Origin: Bacillota bacterium
Lineage (GTDB): Bacteria > Bacillota > Clostridia > Lachnospirales > Lachnospiraceae
NCBI GenBank assembly: GCA_023392615.1
Contig: JAEVYT010000036.1
Span: 1-64,000, forward strand
Direction: 5' to 3'
Length of the DNA stretch: 64,000 nt
Part shown: in pieces, positions 1-8,333 of the stretch
Position numbering within the stretch: the stretch's first letter is position 1
Layout: every line of letters begins with the position of its first letter
The notes under the pieces: generated by a model
What the model saw: only the letters and a program-made list of their open reading frames with translations
Databases searched by the model: none
Told to the model about the DNA's origin: nothing
Program-made: the position numbers and the translations under genes

Positions 1-93
1 TAATAATGCTATTAAAGTTATAAAGAGAAATGCTTTTGGATACAGAAACTTTCAGAACTTCAGAAACAGAATTATGTTAGCCCTATCGTAAAA

Positions 94-120
94 CAACCGG
101 AGGGAAACACCCTCCGGTTG
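94..120. terminator. Perfect 11-bp inverted repeat downstream of purA
   Basis: An 11-bp perfect stem (94-104 with 110-120) closes a 5-nt loop. A run of A follows on the plus strand and a weak TTTTACG on the minus strand. It may back up the purA terminator or terminate a gene to the left of the window. The U-tract is poor in both directions. Confidence 0.45.
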
Positions 121-160
121 CAAAAAACATTTTCACCCCAACTCTTGACAAAGAGCCTAA

Positions 161-190
161 AATATAAAAAACGAGCTGCACACCAGCAGC
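161..190 (-). terminator. Intrinsic terminator of purA
   Basis: On the minus strand, 45 nt after the purA stop, a GCTGC/GCAGC stem (175-179 with 186-190, 6-nt loop) is followed by TCGTTTTTTATATTTT. The stem is short but the U-rich tail is good. Confidence 0.55.
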
Positions 191-234
191 CTTTCTTTTG
201 CAAGTATACAACCCATTTTTATATTTATTTATTC

Positions 235-1509
235 TTATTTACGAATTATTTCTTCTCTACCTGGGCCGTTTGATACTAAAGTTATCGGAACCTCAAGCTC
301 TTTTTCAATAAATTCGATATATTTTTTACAATTCTCAGGAAGTTCATCATAGTTTTTAATTCCTCTAATGTCCTGATTCCAACCCGGAAGATATTCGTAA
401 ACCGGTTTAGCTTTTGCAAGTTTTACTGTAGTAGGGAAGTCTTTGGTTACTACACCATCTATCTCATACCCAACACAGACAGGCAATGTATCAAGATAAC
501 CTAATACATCAAGAACAGTAAGCGCTACTTCAGTTGCACCCTGCATTCTGCAGCCGTAACGAGAAGCTACTGCATCAAACCAACCCATACGTCTCGGTCT
601 GCCAGTTGTTGCACCGTACTCACCGCCGTCACCACCACGACGTCTCAACTCATCTGCTTCTTCACCGAAGATTTCACTAACGAACTCGCCTGCGCCAACT
701 GCACTGGAATATGCCTTAACAACTGTTACAACATTCTTGATTTCACAAGCTGGAATACCTGCGCCGATCGCGCCGTAAGCTGCCAAGGTGGAGGAGGAGG
801 TTACCATCGGATAGATACCGAAGTCCGGATCCTTTAACGCTCCAAGCTGTCCCTCTAATAAGATGTTCTTCCCTTCCTTAATTGCGTCATGAAGATAAGC
901 CGAAACATCACATACATAAGGTGCAACCATATCTCTATACTCTATCAGAGTCTGGAATATCTCTTCTTCAACTAACGCAGGTTTGTGGTATAAATGCTCT
1001 AGTATAACATTCTTAACCTCACAAATTCTTGTGATTTTATCCTTTAATAACTCATCATCAAATAATTCTGATACTTGAAAACCGATTTTTGCATATTTAT
1101 CAGAATAGAAAGGTGCGATACCTGATTTGGTGGAGCCAAAGGATTTACCGCCAAGTCTTTCTTCTTCATATTGATCAAACAAAATATGATATGGCATCAT
1201 AATTTGTGCTCTATCTGATACTAAAATCTTAGGAGCCGGAACACCACGATCCACGATGGATTTTATCTCTTTCACTAAGTATGGAATATTAAGTGCCACA
1301 CCGTTACCGATAATACTTGTAGTATGATTATAAAATACGCCGGACGGAAGAAGATGAAGAGCAAACTTACCATATTCGTTGATAATTGTGTGACCTGCGT
1401 TGCTACCACCCTGATATCTTACGATAATATCTGCCTCTTGACCTAGCATATCTGTTATTTTGCCTTTTCCTTCGTCGCCCCAATTAGCGCCAACTATTGC
1501 TTTAACCAT
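235..1509 (-). CDS. purA: Adenylosuccinate synthetase
   Basis: This enzyme condenses IMP and aspartate with GTP to adenylosuccinate, the first committed step to AMP, in the cytoplasm. The 424-residue length is normal for the family. The N-terminal GTP-binding loop ANWGDEGKGK holds the catalytic Asp and is followed by the IMP-loop region GGSNAGHT. TTGRPRRMGWFD lies near the C-terminal GTP/aspartate-binding loop. I placed the start at MVKAIVG, 13 codons inside the longest frame, because AAGGAGG sits 8 nt upstream. purB, which performs the second AMP step, lies 8 kb away on the same strand, so the AMP branch is not one operon. Identity is clear. Confidence 0.97.
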   Translation of the reverse strand: MVKAIVGANWGDEGKGKITDMLGQEADIIVRYQGGSNAGHTIINEYGKFALHLLPSGVFYNHTTSIIGNGVALNIPYLVKEIKSIVDRGVPAPKILVSDRAQIMMPYHILFDQYEEERLGGKSFGSTKSGIAPFYSDKYAKIGFQVSELFDDELLKDKITRICEVKNVILEHLYHKPALVEEEIFQTLIEYRDMVAPYVCDVSAYLHDAIKEGKNILLEGQLGALKDPDFGIYPMVTSSSTLAAYGAIGAGIPACEIKNVVTVVKAYSSAVGAGEFVSEIFGEEADELRRRGGDGGEYGATTGRPRRMGWFDAVASRYGCRMQGATEVALTVLDVLGYLDTLPVCVGYEIDGVVTKDFPTTVKLAKAKPVYEYLPGWNQDIRGIKNYDELPENCKKYIEFIEKELEVPITLVSNGPGREEIIRK

Positions 1510-1632
1510 AGTGAATTCCTCCTTGGATGTGCGATTATGCTGTAACACATATCGCAGTAGATTATTATACCCAATTACTTACCAAGTATAATGCATTTCT
1601 ACTCATAAGTAAAATCAATATTAATTATGCTT

Positions 1633-1729
1633 GCCATAACTTTTACTTATGGCGAATTATAATTATACTCAAAGAAAGTATCACATAAGGATTTTCACTA
1701 TGAATTACAATAATTAATTCGTGCCATAA
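1633..1729 (-). repeat. Alternative-pairing inverted repeats in the purA upstream region
   Basis: Three 7-nt blocks can pair in two exclusive ways: GCCATAA 1633-1639, TTATGGC 1647-1653 and GCCATAA 1723-1729. The outer pair extends into a longer imperfect stem through the flanking AATTA-rich sequence. There is no U-tract, so this is not a canonical terminator. It lies in the 243 nt between the upstream hydrolase gene and purA and may be leader structure or an mRNA 3' end. Confidence 0.3.
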
Positions 1730-1752
1730 ATGAAGATTCGTGTCAGGTTCTA

Positions 1753-2448
1753 CTAAAACATTTTGGGAAAGCTAATATCATCCGTTAATCTGCGTACGAT
1801 ATCTTCTGCTGCCATATGTACGAATTGAATCATGCTATCATAAGTAATCACTCTTGGTTGTAGTTCTTCATTTTTTATATAAAAGTGCTGAAACAATAAC
1901 CAATCCTTACTCACCTGCATTTCTTTTTCCGTAACATAATTTTCTACCGGGCAAACATCTGTTTTCTCGAGTATCGTTTTAATCTCTTCACTACCCTCAT
2001 ATTGTTTCACTAGCAGTACATCATTCCGGTTCATATCTGCCACGATATATTCAAAGAATAGCGGATCGCTTTGTAATATCCCCTGCTTCTCCATCTCCAC
2101 GCAGAATTCCTTACGTCTCGTTAACACAAACAGTTCATCCGTTAAGATATGACAGATATATCCCCTGTATAAATCAACTCGATCTTCACTGTCCTTATGT
2201 TTCAAGATAAAATCTCTTACCCTAGAATGAAATATATTACGATTTATCTCACTCTCAAAGTCCTTATCCGGAATATCATCCCGTAAATGAGTGTGTTTTT
2301 TATACTCTCTGATATATCCCTCTCTGGCATGAATGGCATCCGGTGCAAGATTTCCGAGATAAAATGATCCTATATCTTTAATGACTCCCTTGGGTAAACG
2401 TTTGGTAATCTCCCTAGCAACTACCATATGTGTGATAACTCCGGCCAT
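1753..2448 (-). CDS. Zinc-dependent phospholipase C-like protein
   Basis: A 231-residue soluble protein resembling the Zn_dep_PLPC family of predicted metal-dependent hydrolases found throughout Firmicutes. Visible ligand-like residues are ITHM near the N-terminus, GNLAPDAIH around residue 40, an HSRVRDF block near 80, and GYICHILTDELF near 105, which matches the His/Asp-rich helix of that fold. There is no signal peptide, so a secreted toxin-like role is unlikely, and the substrate is unknown. The start was chosen at MAGVITHM because GGAGG lies 5-6 nt upstream; the two in-frame ATGs before it have no ribosome binding site. Family assignment rests on motif pattern only. Confidence 0.6.
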   Translation of the reverse strand: MAGVITHMVVAREITKRLPKGVIKDIGSFYLGNLAPDAIHAREGYIREYKKHTHLRDDIPDKDFESEINRNIFHSRVRDFILKHKDSEDRVDLYRGYICHILTDELFVLTRRKEFCVEMEKQGILQSDPLFFEYIVADMNRNDVLLVKQYEGSEEIKTILEKTDVCPVENYVTEKEMQVSKDWLLFQHFYIKNEELQPRVITYDSMIQFVHMAAEDIVRRLTDDISFPKMF

Positions 2449-2545
2449 AGATTCCTCCATTTCCATTTCACGTTATTAATCATATACCTAATTTAGTAGT
2501 TTATAATTAGTTTTTAATACTAGTCTATATTGAATATAACTATCT

Positions 2546-2980
2546 CTATTGCTTACCTGTACTACCATGTCCTCCACGATCTTTATTACCCAGATCACTC
2601 ACCTCAGTAAATTCTATCTGAGGTTGATGCTCCATAATTCGGAACTGGCATATACGATCATTCATATGAATTATCGTATCCCTCATTGCAAGAGCAGGGA
2701 AAAACCATTGGTCATTATCACCACAATATGTCTCATCAATTACTCCCATGGAATTAGTCTGAATAACTCCGTAATTCTTAAAGGTACTGCTTCTAGGTAC
2801 CACATGTGCTTCATAACCGGATGGAAGCTCCATCGCGATACCAAGCGGAATCAACTTAAATTCTCCGGCTTTCAAAGTTACCTCCTCCGAAGCTCTCAAA
2901 TCAATCCAATCAGATTTATTCTCAATGTATTGCAGCTTTTCAATTTTATCACTAATATACTTAATTTTAATTTTTTTCAT
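2546..2980 (-). CDS. dut: dUTP diphosphatase
   Basis: This enzyme hydrolyses dUTP to dUMP and pyrophosphate, keeping uracil out of DNA and feeding thymidylate synthesis. The 144-residue length fits the trimeric dUTPase family. Conserved motifs appear in order: a DLRA element near residue 30, PRSSTFKNYG, GVIDETYCGDNDQW with the catalytic Asp, RICQFRI, and the flexible C-terminal P-loop-like RGGHGSTGK. The start was set at MKKIKIKY because GGAGAA precedes it; a longer frame adds 11 residues without a ribosome binding site. The third motif is looser than the usual GVID-x-DYRGE, so substrate preference could differ slightly. Confidence 0.85.
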   Translation of the reverse strand: MKKIKIKYISDKIEKLQYIENKSDWIDLRASEEVTLKAGEFKLIPLGIAMELPSGYEAHVVPRSSTFKNYGVIQTNSMGVIDETYCGDNDQWFFPALAMRDTIIHMNDRICQFRIMEHQPQIEFTEVSDLGNKDRGGHGSTGKQ

Positions 2981-3125
2981 ACTTTTCTCCATTCTTACGC
3001 ATGTTTTATACACATATAAAATTACTCTTAGAATTACATAAGCACAAACTTTGTAAATGAAATATTTTTATTTCACTCTTTCCTGCATTTGTTTATTATA
3101 CTCTTCTTTTATGTCTTTTAAATCA

Positions 3126-4028
3126 TCAGGTACTATGCTCAATCCCATGCTCCATCATGTTCAACAATTCTTTTGCCGCAGTAGAGATAGGATTTGAATT
3201 ACCTGTAATGATACAAAAGTTTCGTTTAGGAATATCAGTATCAAACTTTAGTTCAAAGAGCTCTCCACTCTCTAAGGCCTCATTCGCAAAATCTCTTACT
3301 ACACATCCAATTCCCAGATTACGTATTGCAAACCGAACAATGATATCGCTCATGGCAAGCTCAAATTCGGGTTTTAGTATTACCTCATTCTTTTGAAGAA
3401 ATTCATCGATAAATTTTCTTGAGCTTGTGTTACTCTCAAGGCATATTATCGGAAGCTCCTCCAAGGAACGATAGGATAATGTTTGTCCCTTTAGATAATC
3501 AAATAATTTCCCTCCGACGAAAACATCCTGAATCTCTCTTACCTTCCTAACTTCTACCTCCTGCTTCCCTTCAAAAGGCTCACTGACTATACCAAAATCA
3601 ATCTTTCCTTCATACAGGTATTCTAATGTATCCGGTGTAGGAGCATTTGTCACAGTTACCTTAATCTTTGGAAATCTACTATGAAACTTCTCCAGATACG
3701 GCAGAAGAAAGAATTGTAGAGTCATATCACTCGCGCCAATACGAATTTCTCCATTCTCCAAATCGAGCATCTTTTTAAACTTCTCTTCACCCAATAAGAT
3801 ATACTCATAACCTCTTTGCACATAGCTAAAAAGTACTTCTCCTTCGGGTGTAAGCTTTACCCCTTTCGGAATCCGAATAAAAAGCTTACTACCCAAATGT
3901 GTTTCAAGCAATTTGATTGCTTGACTGACCGCAGGCTGTGAGATACACAGAGTCTCACCAGCCTGAGTAAAGCTACCTGCCTTTGCGACATAATAAAATA
4001 TCCGATAATATTCCAAATCAATATTCAT
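3126..4028 (-). CDS. LysR-family transcriptional regulator
   Basis: A 300-residue LysR-type regulator of normal length. The N-terminal winged helix-turn-helix is clear (residues 4-62: FYYVAKAGSFTQAGE, then SQPAVSQAIKLLE). A periplasmic-binding-like effector domain runs from about residue 90 to the end (EIRIGASD, then the paired alpha/beta lobes). AAGGAG precedes the start. LysR genes usually sit beside or divergent from their targets; here both neighbours are on the same strand (dut downstream, a sensor kinase upstream), so the target and effector cannot be deduced. Confidence 0.85.
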   Translation of the reverse strand: MNIDLEYYRIFYYVAKAGSFTQAGETLCISQPAVSQAIKLLETHLGSKLFIRIPKGVKLTPEGEVLFSYVQRGYEYILLGEEKFKKMLDLENGEIRIGASDMTLQFFLLPYLEKFHSRFPKIKVTVTNAPTPDTLEYLYEGKIDFGIVSEPFEGKQEVEVRKVREIQDVFVGGKLFDYLKGQTLSYRSLEELPIICLESNTSSRKFIDEFLQKNEVILKPEFELAMSDIIVRFAIRNLGIGCVVRDFANEALESGELFELKFDTDIPKRNFCIITGNSNPISTAAKELLNMMEHGIEHST

Positions 4029-4164
4029 ATAATTACTCCTTATGGATACTGTATTGACTATATGTATATATTATACCATCTTATTTATTTCAAAGCAAAC
4101 TGTGAACTAAGGCATGTTGTAAAGAAATGAAATCATGTTATATACACTAATACATATCCTTATT

Positions 4165-5061
4165 CTAGGATATCTTATTTTCAAATATTACACTTACTTC
4201 CAACAGATTTCTTTCCATCCTTGCCTTCGTATATCCACCCATTTGTTCCGACAGAAGTTTTACGATGGACAACCCCAACCCTGTTGAATGATTTCTGGAT
4301 CGATCACCGGTGTAAAAGCGTTCGAATAATTTTGTCACATCAATCTCCGATGGATTTTTCACAGGATTACAAAATGAAAGACATACATTCTTGTCCTGAG
4401 AAAGCGTAACAAGTATATTCCCCTGTGAATGCTGTATGCAGTTACGAATAAGATTCTGAACGATACGGGTAACCATCTCCCTGTCCGCCATAATATAGAT
4501 AGGCGGAGTATGATCATCAAACTCTACTCTCAGATGTTTTTCCTCTAAGATAGTTATAGAACCTACCAAACACTCAGTCACAAGATTAGTCAGATTTATT
4601 TTCTCAATATTTTGTTCCGGCTCACTATTTAATAAATATGAATACTCAAAAAAATGCTCAATCAATTGACCTAACTCTTTCGCACGATTCTCCGCTATGT
4701 CAAGCTTTTTTCTTTGGTCCGGAGTCAGTTCCTCACTGCTCAGTAATTGCTGATAACCTTTAATCGCAGTAAGAGGTGTCCTCAAATCATGAGATATGTT
4801 GGCTATCATTTCACGAAAACGCTTCTCCTCACGAACTGCGTTAAGACGGAGGGTTTCCTCCGCCTTAAAACATTGATTCATGTTGATAGCCAGTCTATTT
4901 AAATCCGAATTAATTAACTCTAATGTTATAGGTTGACGTGAATGCTCTGCAATCCTTTTTTCCAATTGTCTATTCATATTCCGAATTTGTAATACAATAC
5001 TGATCAAATATAGGATAAGAAATAGAATGATAATCACCAATAATCCGATTACATATAACAT
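4165..5061 (-). CDS. Membrane sensor histidine kinase
   Basis: A 298-residue kinase with one N-terminal membrane helix (about residues 2-25) and almost no extracytoplasmic domain. A coiled stretch follows, then the H-box ANISHDLRTPLTAIKGY (phosphorylated His near 95), the N-box NLIRNCIQH and the G-box STGLGLSIV. The minimal sensor matches intramembrane-sensing kinases that often pair with ABC exporters. It is the fourth gene after a response regulator (6999-7670), an ABC ATPase and a permease on the same strand, so the set is probably one regulatory and efflux module. ATG was preferred over the GTG two codons upstream because GGAGGG is then spaced 7 nt. Confidence 0.85.
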   Translation of the reverse strand: MLYVIGLLVIIILFLILYLISIVLQIRNMNRQLEKRIAEHSRQPITLELINSDLNRLAINMNQCFKAEETLRLNAVREEKRFREMIANISHDLRTPLTAIKGYQQLLSSEELTPDQRKKLDIAENRAKELGQLIEHFFEYSYLLNSEPEQNIEKINLTNLVTECLVGSITILEEKHLRVEFDDHTPPIYIMADREMVTRIVQNLIRNCIQHSQGNILVTLSQDKNVCLSFCNPVKNPSEIDVTKLFERFYTGDRSRNHSTGLGLSIVKLLSEQMGGYTKARMERNLLEVSVIFENKIS

Positions 5062-5170
5062 TATCACGCCCTCCTTTTAATTATTAAATTTTTTTGTTAT
5101 TTACTCATCCATTTCATTACATCACTAGAACTAATTTGCATTAACTTTTATTATCCAAACCTTATACAGA

Positions 5171-5968
5171 CTACTTAATCTCTGCCTTTTTAAATATCTG
5201 GTATGTTAACTCACCAATAATTACAAGAAATACCACACTGCTAATGGTTGCTTTGATTAAAATACCAGCTTTACTTTGTATATTGACCATCATGAAATCC
5301 GGGGAATACGGCGTTAATTTTACTAGCGATGGTATAACCGGAATGTCCTTAAGTAACCGAACAAATAAATCAATTAATCCGTTAAATACAAATCCGAAGG
5401 CTAAGATAGCTACTGACTTTCTTATCTTGAAGGCTAACAGTACACACAAACTTAATCTTGCAGCGTGAACCAATACAGTTACCAAAGAGATACATATTAT
5501 TTTTGAGATCATATTAAAGGTAACCTTCACTCCGGCAGAATCATATAAAATACGAATAAACATCGAGGGAACAAAAGGTTTCGTAAATTCTGCACCCGTA
5601 CATACTGCAACTATTGTTACAAGCGCATATGGCAGCAGTAATAACGCCATCATGATAACATAAATTACTACCTTACTGATTACAACCATTCTTCTGCCGT
5701 TTCCATTCGCGATGGAGCTATGGATTGTTTTTGTATCAAAGTCACTGGAGACTATGATTCCTGCCATCAGAGAACCGAGTAACGATATTATACAAACCTC
5801 CGTTAAGCCAGAAGCATTTCCACTTATACTCTCACTGAGTTTTCCAACTGCGATAAAATGTGAAATCACAATGAGGGACACTGCGCTAATCATACTTAAC
5901 AGAAAGCAAATTCGAAATGCGGTTGATTTACTCAATTTATAAATTTCTGCTTGAATTAAATTAAGCAT
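5171..5968 (-). CDS. ABC-2-type transporter permease of the peptide-resistance module
   Basis: A 265-residue integral membrane protein with about six hydrophobic segments and an N-terminal cytoplasmic stretch LNLIQAEIYKLSKS, typical of ABC-2 permeases of the bacitracin/lantibiotic-export type. The start codon overlaps the end of the ATPase gene by 8 nt, which predicts translational coupling and a shared complex; GGAGGTGG lies upstream of this ATG within the ATPase coding region. Sequence drift in such permeases is high, so the substrate cannot be read; a cell-envelope-active peptide is a guess from gene context. Confidence 0.8.
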   Translation of the reverse strand: MLNLIQAEIYKLSKSTAFRICFLLSMISAVSLIVISHFIAVGKLSESISGNASGLTEVCIISLLGSLMAGIIVSSDFDTKTIHSSIANGNGRRMVVISKVVIYVIMMALLLLPYALVTIVAVCTGAEFTKPFVPSMFIRILYDSAGVKVTFNMISKIICISLVTVLVHAARLSLCVLLAFKIRKSVAILAFGFVFNGLIDLFVRLLKDIPVIPSLVKLTPYSPDFMMVNIQSKAGILIKATISSVVFLVIIGELTYQIFKKAEIK

Positions 5969-6884
5969 TCTTACCACCTCCGATCATAGATATAAAATAA
6001 TTCTCCAAGGTATCTCCTTCAATTGAAAACCCTGTAATTATAATACCATTCTCAAAGAGAACTTTCGCCACCTGACTCTTTTGTTCTAAATAATCATAAA
6101 GCTTTATGCTTTGATCCGGCATAACTTTATAGTTAGTCGTATCTAGCTTTGACTCGAGAACATGAATCAGCTTTTCACATTCTTCACATTCGATTCTGAT
6201 ATGCTTTTTGCAATTTTCTTCCAATTCCTCCAGCGTTAATGTTTTTTTGATCCTTCCCTCGTCAATGATGATATAGTCCGTAGCTGTCTGATATAATTCA
6301 GGAAGGTTATGACTAGAAATCAAAATAGTCATATTCCGTTCTTCACACATCTTCTTGATTAAATTACGTACCTCTACCACCCCAAGTGGATCAAGCCCGT
6401 TTACTGGTTCGTCCAGTATTAATAATTCCGGCTCTCCAAGTAATGCAATCGCTATCCCCAGGCGCTGCTTCATACCTAGTGAGAAGTCCTTGACTTTCTT
6501 TTTACCTGTTCCACTTAGACCTACTAAGTCAAGTAATTCCTCATCAATTGATTCATTTGGGATTCCCTTTATTATTCTATGAAGCTTTAAATTCTCCTTC
6601 GCTGTCATATTCCCATTCATACTGGGGTACTCAATCAGTGTACCTATTCTCTTTAATTCGGTTTGCAATTCTTTTGGTTCTGAATGTCCAAACAGCTCAA
6701 CATTTCCGCTTGTCGGAAAGCTCAATCCGCTGATTAATCTCATAAGTGTGGTCTTACCTGCACCATTTTGCCCAATTAACCCATATATTTTACCTGGGAC
6801 TAACGATATCGTAACATCCTTAAGAGCATGAAAGTGACGGTAGCTTTTTGTTAAGTTATATGTTTTTAAAACACACTCTTTCAT
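5961..6884 (-). CDS. ABC transporter ATP-binding protein of the peptide-resistance module
   Basis: A 307-residue BcrA-like ATPase. The Walker A is GQNGAGKTT (about residue 38), the signature FSLGMKQRLGIA (about 135), Walker B LLILDEPVNGLD (about 157) and the switch His is in SSH. The C-terminal 80-90 residues beyond the ATPase core are typical of this exporter subfamily. MKECVLKTYNL was chosen as start because AAGGAG is well spaced. It overlaps the permease by 8 nt, and the response-regulator gene lies 114 nt upstream. Confidence 0.88.
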   Translation of the reverse strand: MKECVLKTYNLTKSYRHFHALKDVTISLVPGKIYGLIGQNGAGKTTLMRLISGLSFPTSGNVELFGHSEPKELQTELKRIGTLIEYPSMNGNMTAKENLKLHRIIKGIPNESIDEELLDLVGLSGTGKKKVKDFSLGMKQRLGIAIALLGEPELLILDEPVNGLDPLGVVEVRNLIKKMCEERNMTILISSHNLPELYQTATDYIIIDEGRIKKTLTLEELEENCKKHIRIECEECEKLIHVLESKLDTTNYKVMPDQSIKLYDYLEQKSQVAKVLFENGIIITGFSIEGDTLENYFISMIGGGKNA

Positions 6885-6998
6885 AATTCTTCTCCTTACC
6901 ATCTCTAATAAATTCTATAAGCCAAATATACAGACTTTCTGTTTAGAAAAGGTTAAGAATAAACAATAAAAGGTAAAGAATAAGATAAATTAATCTAT

Positions 6999-7670
6999 TT
7001 ATTTGTAAAGACGATATCCAATTCCCCAAACAGTCTCTATATATTCTTCATCCGGGTTTGCCTTCTTTAGCTTATTACGCAAATTACTCATATGGGTTTT
7101 TACTGCATTATCATCCCCCAGATATTCGTCTCCCCATATTGTCTCGTAGATATTCACCTTTGAAAAAACCTTTCCCTTATTCGTCAGAAATAGCTCAAGA
7201 ATAAAATACTCCTTTGCAGTAAGCACCAATTCTTCTGAATTAACCGTGACACTCTTATTACTTTGATCAATAATCATATCCTTATAACTCAAGACGGAAT
7301 TTTCTTTTTTATGTACTCTCCTAAGATGAGAAGAAACTCTCGCTGATACCTCACCCAAATCAAATGGCTTTGTGATATAATCATCCGCTCCCCACCTCAA
7401 TAGATCAATTTTGGTTGATACCATATCCTTAGCTGATATGATAATTACAGGCATCTCACTATAGGTACGAAGTTCCTTTAGTATCTCATCCCCACTTACA
7501 TAGGGTAGCATGATATCCAATAGTAACAAATCAAACTCTTTGGATTTCAATAACTTCCCACCACCTAGACCATCAAATGCTGATTCAACCTCGTATCCAT
7601 CTTTTTCCAAAAATTCTTTCAGTAACAGATTTACATCCTTATTATCCTCAATAATCAGAATTTTGTCCAT
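6999..7670 (-). CDS. OmpR-family response regulator
   Basis: A 223-residue regulator with a CheY-like receiver (acidic pair EDN near residue 9, phospho-acceptor Asp in LLLLDIMLP near 52, conserved Lys in TKPFD) and an OmpR winged helix (residues about 125-223). It probably takes phosphate from the kinase at 4165-5061 and controls the ABC genes between them. The start MDKILIIEDN follows GGAGGAGG; the open frame runs 23 codons further upstream with no ribosome binding site. The receiver keeps all canonical residues, unlike the regulator at 38136. Confidence 0.9.
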   Translation of the reverse strand: MDKILIIEDNKDVNLLLKEFLEKDGYEVESAFDGLGGGKLLKSKEFDLLLLDIMLPYVSGDEILKELRTYSEMPVIIISAKDMVSTKIDLLRWGADDYITKPFDLGEVSARVSSHLRRVHKKENSVLSYKDMIIDQSNKSVTVNSEELVLTAKEYFILELFLTNKGKVFSKVNIYETIWGDEYLGDDNAVKTHMSNLRNKLKKANPDEEYIETVWGIGYRLYK

Positions 7671-7986
7671 AATCCTCCTCCAGATGAAGCATCCATAATT
7701 ATGAATTAACATTTGTAAAACATGTTTATTATACTGCAAGAAAAAGAAGCTATCTATAAATTTTTGAAATTCTTTAACTTAGTCTCAGTCTGGAAAACTC
7801 TTCCTTTCTCCAATATCAGATAGATAATTATTTATTATTATTAATTCCAAATTCTTATTAGTAAATTAATACATCTTATCCTATAAAACCTTCATCGCTA
7901 CTTTGATAAAAACGATTATAACTCCAAAAACTATCAAGGATATAACTATTTAACTATTTTCCATACTTGAAAGGATGACAAAAACG
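7671..7986. other. Divergent intergenic region
   Basis: 316 nt of AT-rich sequence separate the minus-strand response regulator from the plus-strand HMA-like gene. A TATAAT lies on the minus strand near 7735, without a convincing -35. I see no clear operator palindrome or structured leader. Confidence 0.35.
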
Positions 7987-8190
7987 ATGAACAATATTCA
8001 TTATAATGTGAGCGGATTAACCAGTAATCTCGTAAAAACTCAGATAAAAAATTCTTTAGAAAAAATAGATGGTATCCAGATGGTTAATATCGATCTTCAC
8101 CGCGGAACCGTTGAGGTTGGTTTTAATGAACCAGCGATGGAAGGTGAAATTAAGAACACAATCGAACATACCGGTTGTAAGGTTCAATAA
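7987..8190 (+). CDS. HMA-like mini-protein lacking the CxxC metal site
   Basis: A 67-residue protein with the length and beta-alpha-beta-beta-alpha-beta pattern of CopZ/HMA domains: HYNVSGL, a helix around KTQIKNSLEKI, the strand GIQMVNIDLHRGTVEVGF, a helix around EIKNTIEHTGC and KVQ at the end. The metal loop that is normally GMTCxxC reads GLTSNLVK, so both Cys are absent; the only Cys is near the C-terminus. It is therefore unlikely to bind copper as CopZ does. ATG at 7987 was chosen over 7975 because AAAGG directly abuts the earlier ATG. No copper ATPase or CsoR gene is adjacent. Confidence 0.7.
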   Translation: MNNIHYNVSGLTSNLVKTQIKNSLEKIDGIQMVNIDLHRGTVEVGFNEPAMEGEIKNTIEHTGCKVQ

Positions 8191-8197
8191 AAGAGAA

Positions 8198-8323
8198 GGG
8201 GATGTTGCAAAATAAATAATTCTTTTAAGGAACAATGTTAATTGCCTCACACACAGTTTTTCAAGCAGTGCATTATATTAATATAACATTATTCCTATAA
8301 ATTATTTATTTTACAACATCCCC
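8198..8323. repeat. 126-bp element with 24-bp terminal inverted repeats, MITE-like or long-loop terminator
   Basis: 24-bp terminal repeats (8198-8221 and 8300-8323) match at 23 positions around a 78-nt AT-rich centre. The ends begin GGGGATGTTG, reminiscent of IS-family termini that start with G-runs followed by GTTGCA. The element lies between convergent genes, so a bidirectional terminator is the alternative. No clear target-site duplication is seen. Confidence 0.5.
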
Positions 8324-8333
8324 GACTTAATAT

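Noticed and set aside
2549..3019. Plus-strand open frame of 156 codons opposite dut
   Set aside because: It lies entirely antisense to a gene with dUTPase motifs, has no domain and no ribosome binding site.
4165..7670. Antibiotic identity (bacitracin or nisin resistance)
   Set aside because: The gene set fits peptide-sensing modules in general; no residue identifies the ligand, so I give no drug-specific name.
8198..8323. Intact insertion sequence
   Set aside because: The 126-bp element has no coding capacity.
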